A DNA stretch of 64,000 bases from Myotis daubentonii. Its lineage: Eukaryota; Chordata; Mammalia; Chiroptera; Vespertilionidae. Each line of letters starts with the position of its first letter. Positions within the stretch are counted from its first letter, which is position 1. The stretch lies in contig NC_081847.1 in NCBI RefSeq assembly GCF_963259705.1, forward strand, positions 95,338,671-95,402,670. The letters run 5' to 3'. The notes under the pieces were generated by a model that ran no database searches, was not told the DNA's origin, and saw only the letters and a program-made list of their open reading frames with translations. The position numbers and the translations under genes are program-made. Positions 55,085 to 64,000 of this stretch are shown one piece after another.

Positions 55085-55514
55085 GTGTAGCTTCTTCACA
55101 GTCTGTTGGGCATTCTGAACCTTTCGAGCCCTTCGCACGGAGCGGGCAGTGCGTTAGGGCGGCCGGTCACGTGTGCTGCGCGTCCTCCCACACAGGCTCC
55201 CGGTCCTGGTCGTGTGCTGCGTGATGTGGCCTCTGTCGTACGTGGTGGAACAAAGCTCACGTGCTCCTGGTCGGCCTAATAGGGCACAATGGAACCCACA
55301 GTGTTCTACCCCCTTAAGCAGCAGCTTAAAGCTCTTGGCTTTCCCTCGGAATTCCAGTTCTGCCCCCAAACCACTTCCCCTCTGTGTTTCCTCTCCTCCT
55401 TCCCGTGTTTAGCTCCTGGCGGTGCGCTGATGAGCCGTGCGTGAGCCCGAATCCTGGCAGTGAGTGAGGGGGAGGGAAGGGCATACGGCACACGGAGGTC
55501 TGTGTTCGGCTTTC

Positions 55515-55715
55515 CTCACAGGGCGATAAGATACGAGGCCTCGGACTCGCCTGGAGCAGCCGTGGGTTCGAATCCTGCCTGTTGCTTCCTAGCAGTTCGG
55601 CCTCGAGTCATCCCCATGGGCCTCGGTGTGCTCGTCGTTAACATGCGGGTAGTCACCGCGCTCACTCGATGGGGCTGCCGGGAAGTAGGGGTCAGAGCAG
55701 GAGAGCGCCTGGCAC
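55515..55715 (+). mobile_element. MIR-like fragment
   Basis: AGCCGTGGGTTCGAATCCTG followed by GGCCTCGGTGTGCTCGTCG and GCGCCTGGCACAGGGCTGAT follows MIR order (tRNA-like part, core, 3' end). Confidence 0.6.
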
Positions 55716-57239
55716 AGGGCTGATGGGGGCGAGGGCTCGGCGTGGCGGTCGGTGCTGTTCCTCATCACGCGGCCGCCACGGGCCTGGGAGGCCCTGGGAG
55801 GCCCTGGCCCTGTGGGGTGAGGACCGGGCTCCGCGGTCGCATGTGGTTTCGGTGCCGCATGGTCACAGCATCGTCCCCGTGGGAGGGGAAGGGCTTGCCG
55901 TCCACGCCCAGCGCCGATGGTGCGGTCCGTGTTGTGCCGGGGTTTGTCTGAGCCCAGGAAACGCGCATTGGCCCAAAGGGAAGGGAGGTCGGGCCCTTGC
56001 CTCTCGGCAGAAGAGGAGCCGGAAGGGGGACAGGAAGGAGGCCGGGTCCGTGCTGCCCGCTCCTCGCTGTCCCAGGAGAGCTCCCCGGCGGGTGCACGGG
56101 GCGGCGACAGTGCGAGGGGAACAGGCAGCGCCAGCTCCAATGCCTGCGGACGAGCCCGCCTTTCGTCTCCCGCTTCCCTCGTCCGCGCCCTAGGAGGGGG
56201 TGGCTCCCGCTCTCTGAGCTGTGGTGAGGCTCACGCGGGCGAGGGATGCAGGCAGTGCCCCACGGGGGCAGGACAGGCCCTCGGCGTCGGCTCGGGGTTC
56301 CACCTCGATGCCCCCCGGGCCCTGAAGCAGCTGTTCAAGCTGAACTCACCATCGTTCCTGAAACCCGCCCCTCATCGCATCCCCGTCCAGGAGTGGCCGG
56401 GCGCAGCCCGTCTCCATCGGTGGGTCAGGCGGCCGGCGGGAGGGCGGCGGGCGGTCACCGGGTGTTTGTGTATCTCACGTCCGAAGGGGTCGTACAGGCG
56501 CCTCTCCCTCCGCTCGTACAGCCGCAGACCAGGTCGGTGTAGCTCCTGCCGTCTCCGGTCGGTCTCCTGCCGCCCGCTGTGGCTGTCTCCGCTCGGCCCG
56601 GCCTTGCAGCAGCCTCCTTGTCCTCGCGGACACGGACCTCACCCGGCCCCTGAGACAGCGAGGAGCGGGCAGCAGGGCCCGGTGGCCTCCTCCCTCCGTC
56701 CCGGGCCCTTCTCCTGGGGCTGCCCCCGGGCCTTCCTGCTACACAGAGTGGATGGTTGGATGGCTCGCCCACCTCCACGCCCCTCCTCGCTGCCCCTGAC
56801 CCCAGGATGGAGTGAGACGCCGTCAGCCGGGCCCAGCGGACCCTCAGGACGCGGCCTGCCCGTCTCCTCACACCTCCACTCAGGCCCTGCCAGGCGGAGA
56901 GAGGGCCTGGGTGCAGGGAGCCGCCGCGTCTTCCCTCGCACCCTGTCCTGTCTGCGGGGCCCCTGCTCACCGTCAACACCCTCCCAAGAGCTCCTCTCTC
57001 TGAGGCCGTCCTGCCGCCGCCTCGGGTGGAACCCACCGTCCTCTGCTCTCCGGCGGGGCCTGCCCTCCCACCCCGGCCCCTAACGGACACTCTGGACATG
57101 GCTGCTGTCCCCCCGGGGCAGGAGGCCGTCTGTGAGCGGAATCAGCGGCTCCCACCTCTGGTCCCAGCCCCTGGCCAGGGCCAACGTCCCTAGCACTGCT
57201 GGTGGCCAGTAAATTAGCCCAGATGAGTGTTTTTCTTAA

Positions 57240-57306
57240 CTTATTGTTTTAAAATACATTCTTACTGATTTTGGAGAGGAAGGGGTCGGGGAGGGAGAGA
57301 GCACGT
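57240..57306 (-). mobile_element. VES SINE, tail fragment
   Basis: TTTTAAAATACATTCTTACTG and GGAGAGGAAGGGGTCGGGGA, the inverted 3' end of a VES element. Confidence 0.7.
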
Positions 57307-57535
57307 TCCTGTGTGTTATCTGTCCAGTCCTCCGGCCGCACCGGAAGGAGGTGCTGCTGTCAGGGCTCCCGTGTCCCGGGTCCGAGAGAAGTGAATACCC
57401 TCCAAGGGTAGGAGGGGGGCCGAGCAGGGGGGGGGGGGTCTGCACAGGGCGGGGTGCGGGGTGGGGGAGTGCCAGGAGCCGGTCCATCCTTGCTGTTTCA
57501 AGGGACCTGGCATATATGGCATACGGTTCTTAATA

Positions 57536-58128
57536 TGTTTGCTCACCTTCTTGGCGCTGTGTTTTAACCAAGGTCACCTCTGAGAAAGGTTGAATCCCCA
57601 GGTAGGGATTTTCCCCTGAAGTTAGGGAGGGAATAAAACCCCTCAACTAAGTGCCAGGCGCATAATTAATCCCTTTAACTACGAACAATCATGCTTAAAC
57701 TACATAATCTTTACTCCCTGGAATGGAGATAAGAAACGCCCTAACCTTTGTAATAGAGATTGATAGGATTGAATCAACTGGTATAAATACAGTTGTAACA
57801 AGACAGAAACACTCAGAACTTAGAACAGAATCAAGAAGACAGAACCTACACGGAGCCTAGAGACAGAAGAACTTCGCTGGAGAGAGCATGCCGGAGGATC
57901 CTGGAGAGGGACTGGCCTCGGAGCCTAGAGACAGAGCCTAGCGGGAGAACATGGCAAGGGATCCTGGACTGAACCTGACTGCAGAGGTTGGCAAGAGAGC
58001 CTGACTAGAACCTGGTGACTGAACCTGGCTATGATGATCACCCGAAGGCTGCCTCTGTGTCATTCCTTCTTCACCGACTCCGTCCACACCTTTGGGGACC
58101 CCTGGACCCGTTGGGGTTGGACCCCGGC
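57536..58128 (+). mobile_element. Probable solo LTR of an endogenous retrovirus
   Basis: About 590 bp starting TGTTTGCTCACC and ending GGGTTGGACCCCGGCA (TG...CA). It has a TATA-like GGTATAAATACAG near 57780, GGAATAAAACCCCTCAAC upstream, and a downstream half made of repeated GGATCCTGGA and CCTAGAGACAGA units. No retroviral genes are adjacent. I do not see a clean target duplication and the boundaries are uncertain. An unclassified repeat remains possible. Confidence 0.5.
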
Positions 58129-58768
58129 AGGGGAGCCGAGCAGGGGGGAGCTCAGGACGGTGGGGGGCCGGCTGGCGGTGGCTTTGAGGGGCTTTTCAGT
58201 TCGTGTGGAGCAGCAGACACACTGACAGGCCCTGCGGTTCATTCCTCTCGAGTCTGTGTGTTCCGGGCTTTTCCGTGGTGCGTCCTCGACTCTCCCTGGC
58301 TCACCCCGGCCTTCGGGGCCTCGGCGATCGCGCCATGAAAAGGGCGTTGTTCGTGGCTCACGGTCCATGGCAGACCGGCCTGGCTCTTGCCCCACCCGGC
58401 TCATAAACGCTCTAACGGGGCCCCGCCGGGGGCAGGAGTCACGGCCCGGGTGTGGGCGCCACCCTGCGTTTGGCTGCAGACGCCGGGACGGTAACGTGCG
58501 CCTTCAGGGAAGAAATTGTTCACCTGGAATTTGAGGCGAGTTTTTCCTCCTCGCGGAGCCAGGAAACTGTTCAGAGAATGTTTGTAATCTTATCGCTCGC
58601 CGCTCTGCCCGGCTCTCATCCAGGAATAATGCAGGAGGGCCCTCAGCGGTGTGTGCGGAAGGTTCTGGAATGAAGTCCTCAACCACCACCCGCTGTCGCT
58701 GTAGCTTCCATGAGACGGCCCACGGTAGCTGCATTGCTGGTGGTTGCTCTCTTAGCAAAGGCCTCTAA

Positions 58769-59150
58769 CTTCGTGTAGGTCTCTAACTCCGTGCAGGTCT
58801 CTGACTCCGTGCAGGTCTCTGACTCCGTGTAGGTTTCTAACTCCGTGCAGGTCTCTGACTCCGTGCGGGTCTCTGACTCCGTGCAGGTCTCTGACTCCGT
58901 GCAGGTCTCTGACTCCGTGCAGGTCTCTGACTCCATGTAGGTTTCTGACTCCATGCAGGTCTCTGACTCCGTGTAGGTCTCTAACTCCGTGCAGGTCTCT
59001 AACTCCATGTAGGTCTCTGACTCCGTGTAGGTTTCTGACTCCGTGTAGGTCTCTGACTCCGTGCAGGTCTCTGACTCCGTGTAGGTCTCTAACTCCATGC
59101 AGGTCTCTAACTCCATGCAGGTCTCTAACTCCGTGTAGGTCTCTAACCTA
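58769..59150. repeat. 18-bp minisatellite
   Basis: About 21 units of GTCTCTGACTCCGTGCAG with common variants (TAACTCC, CCATG, GTGTAG). The minus strand is open as a TESETC/MELETY hexapeptide repeat because the period is divisible by three; this is not evidence of a gene. Confidence 0.95.
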
Positions 59151-59380
59151 GCAAAGGTGCGTTAGGTGTTGCACTGAGTACCTTCTCCATCTGCTTACAA
59201 GGCGTCGCGTCGGAGGCCTTTGGGGCCAGGTGGTGCGGGAAGCCGACCCAAAACACGTCTCTGTGAAACCATTTGGAGACCAGACGTTTCTCTGAGATCA
59301 GCACATTCTTCATCTAGTGCCAGTACTCCGAGTTAAGTTTGCCTGTTGATTCTAACTTTGTAAAGAAAATGGGAGAGACG

Positions 59381-59582
59381 TCCGGCCGGCGTGGCTCCGT
59401 GGTTGAGCATTGACCTGTGAACCAGGAGGTCAGGGTTCCGTTCCGGTCAGGGCACGTGCTTGGGCTGTGGGCTGGATCCCCAGTGGGGGGCGTGCAGGAG
59501 GCAGCCGAGCCATGATGCTCTCTCATCATTGATGTTTCTCTCTCTCCCTCTCCCTTCCTCTCTGAAATCAATAAGAATATAT
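59381..59582 (+). mobile_element. VES SINE
   Basis: GTCCGGCCGGCGTGGCTCCG to GAAATCAATAAGAATATATT. Confidence 0.9.
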
Positions 59583-59997
59583 TGGGGGTGAGGGGGGAGG
59601 AAAAAGGGAAGGAAAGGAGCCTCCGTAAGCATTTTTGATGTGTTGGGCCTGCAGGTAACCGGCACCGTTTAAACCTTAGCTCAGACGACAGGGCAGGGCA
59701 TGTGGCCTCCGTCTAAGCAAGAGGAACCGAGACCCATCGGGCCAGGCCGTGTCCTAGTGGAGGGCTGGGCTAGAGGCCGGGTGGTCGTCCCAGGCTGCCC
59801 TCTGCCCTCTGCCCTCACCTCCCCCCACATCCCACCCCCCCCCACACACCCCGTTCTCTCCACACCCACATCCCTGCGTTAGGGGCAGAGGCTGCACCGC
59901 AGCCGGCTCTGCCCTCTCCTCTGGGGACCGTTCTCCAGCTCTCCCTCCCGTAGGCCCGGCTCCAACGTTAACTTTGCAACTTTATTCTTTATTTATT

Positions 59998-60206
59998 TAT
60001 TTAATATATTTTTATTGATTTCAGAGAGGAAGGAAGAGGGTGAGAGAGAAACATCAGTGAGAGAGAGAATCATGGATCGGCTGCCTCCTGCACGCCCCCC
60101 ACTGGGGATGGAGCCCACAACCCGGGCCTGTGCCCTGACCAGGAACTGAACCGTGACCTCCTGGTTCATAGGTTGACGCTCACCACTGAGCCACGCCAGC
60201 TGGGCA
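59998..60206 (-). mobile_element. VES SINE
   Basis: TTTAATATATTTTTATTGAT to CACTGAGCCACGCCAGCTGG. Confidence 0.9.
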
Positions 60207-60677
60207 ACTTGGCAACGTTAAACCAGCCCAGCGTGAAGGACCCACGAGGACACGTAGGCGTTTTCTGCCCGGAGCTCCTAGGTCTCCACTGGCACCTCTG
60301 GCAGCGTCCGTCCATCCGGCTAAAGCCAAGAACGGCGGGTGGTGAGGAAGTGAGGCCCCGTCCAGACCGCGGGGTGGGTGGAAGCTGTTGGGAGCGTAGA
60401 GAGGGGCCGCTGACCCCCCGGAGGTCAGACCGCGAGTGGTTTTTCTCTGCTGAGAGAGAAGAGAGATTTGGGGACGTTTCAGGGAGGAAATCGCATTCAA
60501 AGAACTTTGGCCTTGCAGGTCGGGGCAGGACTCACTTCAAGCAAAAAGGAAACGGGAACAAAGACACAGGCAGGAAAGCGAGGGCCCTGGTGGGAAAGGG
60601 TATGAATGGTGCTGTGTTGTCAACAACTCGCGCCTCGTAAACAGCCCGGCCCCACATCGGCTATAAAACAGCATTCC

Positions 60678-60892
60678 AGCCCGGCCAGCGTGGCCCAGTG
60701 GTGAGCGTCGACCTGTGACCCAGGAGGTCACGGTTCCATTCCCGGTCGGGGCACAGGCCCGGGTTGCGGGCTCGATCCCCAGTGAGGGGCGTGCAGGAGG
60801 CAGCCGATCCGTGATTCTCTCTCATCACGGATGTTTCTTTCTCTCTCCCTCTCCCTTCCTCTTGGAAATCAGTGAAAACATATTTTAAAAAA
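60678..60892 (+). mobile_element. VES SINE
   Basis: GCCCGGCCAGCGTGGCCCAG to GAAATCAGTGAAAACATATT. It lies about 120 bp upstream of the ANKRD29 exon 2 acceptor. Confidence 0.9.
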
Positions 60893-61015
60893 CAAAGCAG
60901 TGTGTTCCGTACCAAGTGTTTTAGAGCAAAGGCCACGACACGCCTGAGAGTGTGTTTGTAGACGTGGTCACGTTGCCCATGTTGATTTTCGTTCCTGTTT
61001 CCTCTGATTCTGCAG

Positions 61016-61126
61016 AAGGAGACGCCGCTGGCCAACGCCGCGTTCTGGGCCGCGAGGAGGGGAAGCCTGGCTCTGCTCCGGCTGCTGCTGACCAGCGGCC
61101 GCGTGGACGTGGACTGCAGGGACAGT
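61016..61126 (+). CDS. ANKRD29: ANKRD29 coding exon 2 (ankyrin repeat 1)
   Basis: 37-codon phase 0-0 exon, acceptor TTCTGCAG and donor AGT/GTACGC. Encodes KETPLANAAFWAARRGSLAL and LRLLLTSGRVDVDCRDS, a first ankyrin repeat (TPLANAAFWAARRG as the turn and first helix, LALLRLLL as the second helix, VDVDCRD as the loop). It matches ANKRD29 as I recall it, with a few substitutions. Ankyrin repeats are protein-interaction modules; the partners of ANKRD29 are not established to my knowledge. Confidence 0.93.
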
Positions 61127-63307
61127 GTACGCAGGCCCCTCGGTCACGCGTGCCCCGGGCAGGAGAGCACCTCCGACACATTTCCCTCCCGGGGCTTGGC
61201 TACCGCTCACGCGTGTGCTCGCTTTATCCGTGTCCAAAGCCCAGGGTCGGGGGGCGGGGGGGCGGAGGGCGGGGGGGGGACGGCCAAGAACTGCACCGGG
61301 CCACAGTCACAGGCTCACACAGGAGGCCGCGTGGGGGGCACTGCCCGGGGTCAGGTCGGCAGATCCTGGAAGGGACGGCGAGTGTCAGAATTCAAACCGG
61401 CTGCTCCCAGGGAGGGCGAGCCGATGGAGAGCAGACGGGCTGCCATGGGCCTGGGGGTGAGGTTTCTCCTCCGAGGACGAGAGAGCGGAATGGAGCTCCC
61501 CCAGCCCTGTTCTCTCGTTACCTTTGCAAACGCCAACACGCTAATTGGCAATTAAGGGAACTAAGAATAGACACTGGCACTGGCAGGCATCCCAGACCGA
61601 GGCCGCCCTCCCTCCCCAGAGGGACTTCACATCTGGGGCAAGTCGGACCTAAATGAGGGAGAGAGATGTTTTGATTTTAGGATCTAAATAAAAATGTTTC
61701 TCAAAGGAGCCTTATTGTTTTCCTGAAAACAGGATGTGCCGTTCCTGCTGTGATGGCACACATCTGGGCATGGGGTCAGCCCCAGCTCCCGGGAGACGCC
61801 GTGCGGGCTCCGTCCCCCTGGGGCATCCGGGCAGGAATCTGGGGTTCGCCCACGCTCTCCACCTGCCGGTGCCCAGCCTCTGAGCCGTGTGCGGCCCCAG
61901 GGGACCGCTTCCCGTTGGGTTTGGCCGCTGGGAGCTTTGGCAGGCGTCTGAGGTGGGGAGGACAGGGATGTGGGGGAGCCCAGTGCTCCCCCCTCACTGC
62001 TCTGTCTGGCGGCAGCAGCTGGGAGCCCCCTGGGCCTCGTGCCTTCAGGCCTGGGCTGGCGTGGACCGCACTGCCCGCTCCTCATGCCAGGCTGTTCCTC
62101 AGTCCGCCCCCCCCCCCCGGTCGCCCCTCCCGCCCTGTCCCCCCAGGACACAGCCTCGCAGTTGGTCTTGGTGGAACTTCCTCCCATTGTCCCAGTTGGA
62201 ACGGACCCTCTGTCCTGGCCAGGCCCCGGGTGGTGGTTCAGGTCACAATCTCAAGCCGTTGGAAGCAACATGGAATTACACTGCAAAAGGCTAAAGGGAT
62301 GGGAGGCGTCTGTGTCAGAGGCACCTCCAGGCCTGAATCCGGAAGCTGGGAGAGACCTCGGTGCCCGTCCCACGCATGTGAGAGACCTCGGTGCCCGTCC
62401 CACGCATGTGAGAGACCTCGGTGCCCGTCCCACGCGTGTGAGAGACCTCGGTGCCCGTCCCACGCGTGTGAGAGACCTCGGTGCCCGTCCCACGCTTGTG
62501 AGAGACCTCGGTGCCCGTCCCACGCATGGGAGAGACCTCGGTGCCCGTCCCACACGTGTGAGAGACCTCGGTGCCCGTCCCACACGTGTGAGAGACCTCG
62601 GTGCCCGTCCCACGCATGGGAGAGACCTCGGTGCCCGTCCCACGCATGGGAGAGACCTCGGTGCCCGTCCCACGCATGGGAGAGACCTCGGTGCCCATCC
62701 CACGCATGGGAGAGACCTCGGTGCCCATCCCACGCATGGGAGAGACCTCGGTGCCCGTCCCACGCATGGGAGAGACCTCGGTGCCCGTCCCACGCATCTG
62801 CATGTTAAAGATGAGGTGAAACCCGCAATCGCAGGCACCTGCCCCTTAACGTTGGTTCATGACAAAGGTCGACTTGGACCCAGGCCTGACTCTTGTAGCC
62901 TCTCATCTCATCACAGCGCCTGTCGTCCCGCCCTAAACCGTGTGAAGGTACAGACTCAGCCCAGAACACCGGCTGGGCCCTCTAACCCATTTTTGCATGA
63001 ATCGCAGCGTCGGGCTGAGGACTCCATTACGGACCTAGCATGAGGCCATTGCATCGCTGCTGCTCTCAGATGCAGGAACCATGGCTCAGTGGGGACTGCG
63101 TTTCTGACGGCGATGGAAGGAGCCCGTTTTTAACGGAAAATTCCGGCCTCGGCAATGGCCACGTGGCTTTCCCCGCCGAGTCTGCCGTGTGAGATGCTCA
63201 GAGACAGGCTAGGCTGTCGTTGCGGGGCGAGCTCGGAGGTGCCCTGGTGGGGCTGGCCAGGACCCTCCGCACGCCGCGGCCTAACGCTCACTGTCTCCTC
63301 CCCCCAG
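61127..63307 (+). other. ANKRD29: ANKRD29 intron 2
   Basis: 2181 bp. It contains the 30-bp minisatellite and a G run near 61250-61280; no transposon recognised. Confidence 0.88.
62350..62800. repeat. 30-bp minisatellite
   Basis: 15 units of GAGACCTCGGTGCCCGTCCC + ACGCATGGGA, exactly 30 bp each, with variation confined to a few positions (GCATGTGA, GCGTGTGA, ACGTGTGA, GCATGGGA). All frames are open through it on both strands, giving long false ORFs. Confidence 0.97.
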
Positions 63308-63406
63308 TGCGGCACCTCGCTCCTCATGGTCGCCTCCTACGCGGGCCACATCGACTGCGTGCGGGAGCTCGTGCTCCAGGGCGCGGACATCAACCTCCAG
63401 AGAGAG
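63308..63406 (+). CDS. ANKRD29: ANKRD29 coding exon 3 (ankyrin repeat 2); gene runs off the right edge
   Basis: 33-codon phase 0-0 exon, acceptor CCCCCAG and donor GAG/GTAGGT. Encodes CGTSLLMVASYAGHIDCVRE and LVLQGADINLQRE, exactly one ankyrin repeat per exon (33 residues). The first residue is Cys where I remember His in human. Downstream exons (next expected to begin SGTTALFF) lie beyond the window. Confidence 0.94.
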
Positions 63407-63437
63407 GTAGGTCAGGTTTGGCACGTGGATGAGAATG

Positions 63438-63476
63438 ACGCCCGGCCCCTGTGGCTCAGTGGTTGGGCATTAACAC
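63438..63476 (+). mobile_element. VES SINE, short 5' fragment
   Basis: CGCCCGGCCCCTGTGGCTCA followed by GTGGTTGGGCATTAAC, starting about 30 nt after the exon 3 donor. Confidence 0.7.
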
Positions 63477-63767
63477 AGCCAGTCCGCGAAGCCCTTTGAA
63501 AACACGGTTTGCTGGGGGTGGCTGAGAGGCTAGTGGGTGAGCCTCCTTGAGAACAGGTTGGTGGCAGTCCTTCTAAAAACATAATGATCTCTATGAAAAT
63601 GGTGTGAACTCCAGCATCTCATCCCACGGGAAGAGGGAAGGTCTGACTGAAGCTGGGGACGAAGCGTTTGTGTGTTTGAGGTCCGGCTGCCTGGCGGCAA
63701 CGCGTCCTGAGAAGACGTGTTCAGCTGACGTCCAGCAGTGTCAGCCTGTCACCTGAGTCATTCTTTT

Positions 63768-63935
63768 TTATAGATGTTTTTATTGATTTTTAAACTATTT
63801 TTTTAATTGTGTAATTGATTTCAGAAAGGAAGGGGGAGAGAGAGAGAAACATCAATCGCTGCCTCCTGCACGCCCCCCACTGGGGATCGAGCCAGCAACC
63901 CGGGCCTGTGTCCCGACCGGGAAATGAACCTGCAG
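63768..63935 (-). mobile_element. VES SINE, head-truncated
   Basis: GATGTTTTTATTGATTTTTA, GATTTCAGAAAGGAAGGGGG, then CACTGGGGATCGAGCCAGC; the tRNA-like head is missing. Confidence 0.85.
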
Positions 63936-64000
63936 AGGGAGCGTGGCCTGGGAACACTGCCCTTCAGAACCTGAGGGCAAACGTTCTGTCGTTTTAAGCC

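Larger units (their letters stand above)
51190..61015 (+). other. ANKRD29: ANKRD29 intron 1
   Basis: 9826 bp with SINEs, old L1, two hAT elements, a probable LTR and an 18-bp minisatellite (listed separately). 51540-52220, 55100-55500 and 55720-57230 show no recognised feature; the last is GC-rich with long spurious frames. Confidence 0.8.
63407..64000 (+). other. ANKRD29: ANKRD29 intron 3 (partial)
   Basis: Contains a VES head fragment close to the donor and an inverted VES near the right edge. Confidence 0.85.

Noticed and set aside
55917..57083. 388-aa plus frame and opposing 214-aa frame in ANKRD29 intron 1
   Set aside because: GC-rich intronic sequence with both strands open, a serine/arginine/proline-rich product, and no domain or splice structure.
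58679..59116. 145-aa minus frame with TESETC/MELETY repeats
   Set aside because: The period of the minisatellite (18 bp) is divisible by three, which keeps the frame open. There is no independent coding evidence.
62350..62800. CRISPR-like array
   Set aside because: Units are directly adjacent with no spacers, in a vertebrate intron; it is a minisatellite. The same applies to 28885-29578 and 58769-59150.
61750..63043. 352- and 357-aa frames with ERPRCPSHAC-type repeats
   Set aside because: The 30-bp minisatellite is open in all frames of both strands, inside an intron of ANKRD29.

Overview
The window is nuclear DNA from a bat, very probably a vespertilionid. The evidence is the repeat content. 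More than 25 copies of the tRNA-derived VES SINE are scattered on both strands. There are several non-autonomous Helitrons of the HeliBat type (5' TC, 3' CTAG, inserted between A and T). There are also hAT MITEs, including SPIN-like copies, a piggyBac-type MITE in a TTAA duplication, and L1 pieces. This mix of young DNA transposons, Helitrons and VES SINEs is known from vesper bats. There are no prokaryotic genes, so most long reading frames here are chance ORFs in GC-rich or tandemly repeated DNA.

Two protein-coding genes are present in part, arranged head to head. On the minus strand, positions 28384 down to 2491 hold the first eight coding exons of LAMA3 in its long (LN-domain, alpha3B-type) form. 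All eight join in phase to 373 codons with consensus splice sites, covering the signal peptide, the laminin N-terminal domain and the first two LE (EGF-like) modules. The gene continues off the left edge. On the plus strand, positions 51178 to 63406 hold the first three coding exons of ANKRD29 (4 + 37 + 33 codons), which continues off the right edge. Each first exon sits in a CpG-island-like segment (about 27.8-28.8 kb and 50.9-51.5 kb). The start codons are about 22.8 kb apart. The divergent LAMA3/ANKRD29 order matches what I recall for human 18q11.2.

Layout: 1-28.4 kb is LAMA3. Intron 1 alone is about 15 kb and holds a 5'-truncated L1 (20.7-26.4 kb) that received a VES SINE, a Helitron, a fold-back retro-insertion, a piggyBac-type MITE and a back-to-back Helitron pair. 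A 200-base assembly gap lies inside it. 28.4-51.2 kb is intergenic. It starts with a 32-bp E-box minisatellite organised in 256-bp higher-order units directly upstream of LAMA3, followed by old L1, Helitrons, SINEs and hAT elements. 51.2-64 kb is ANKRD29 introns with 18-bp and 30-bp minisatellites, a probable solo LTR, a SPIN-like MITE and many SINEs.

I found no previously undescribed gene system. The most interesting material is structural: the nested transposon stratigraphy, the back-to-back Helitrons, the Helitron fragment inside a retro-inserted fold-back, the displaced ORF2 patch in the L1, and the ordered E-box array beside the LAMA3 promoter.
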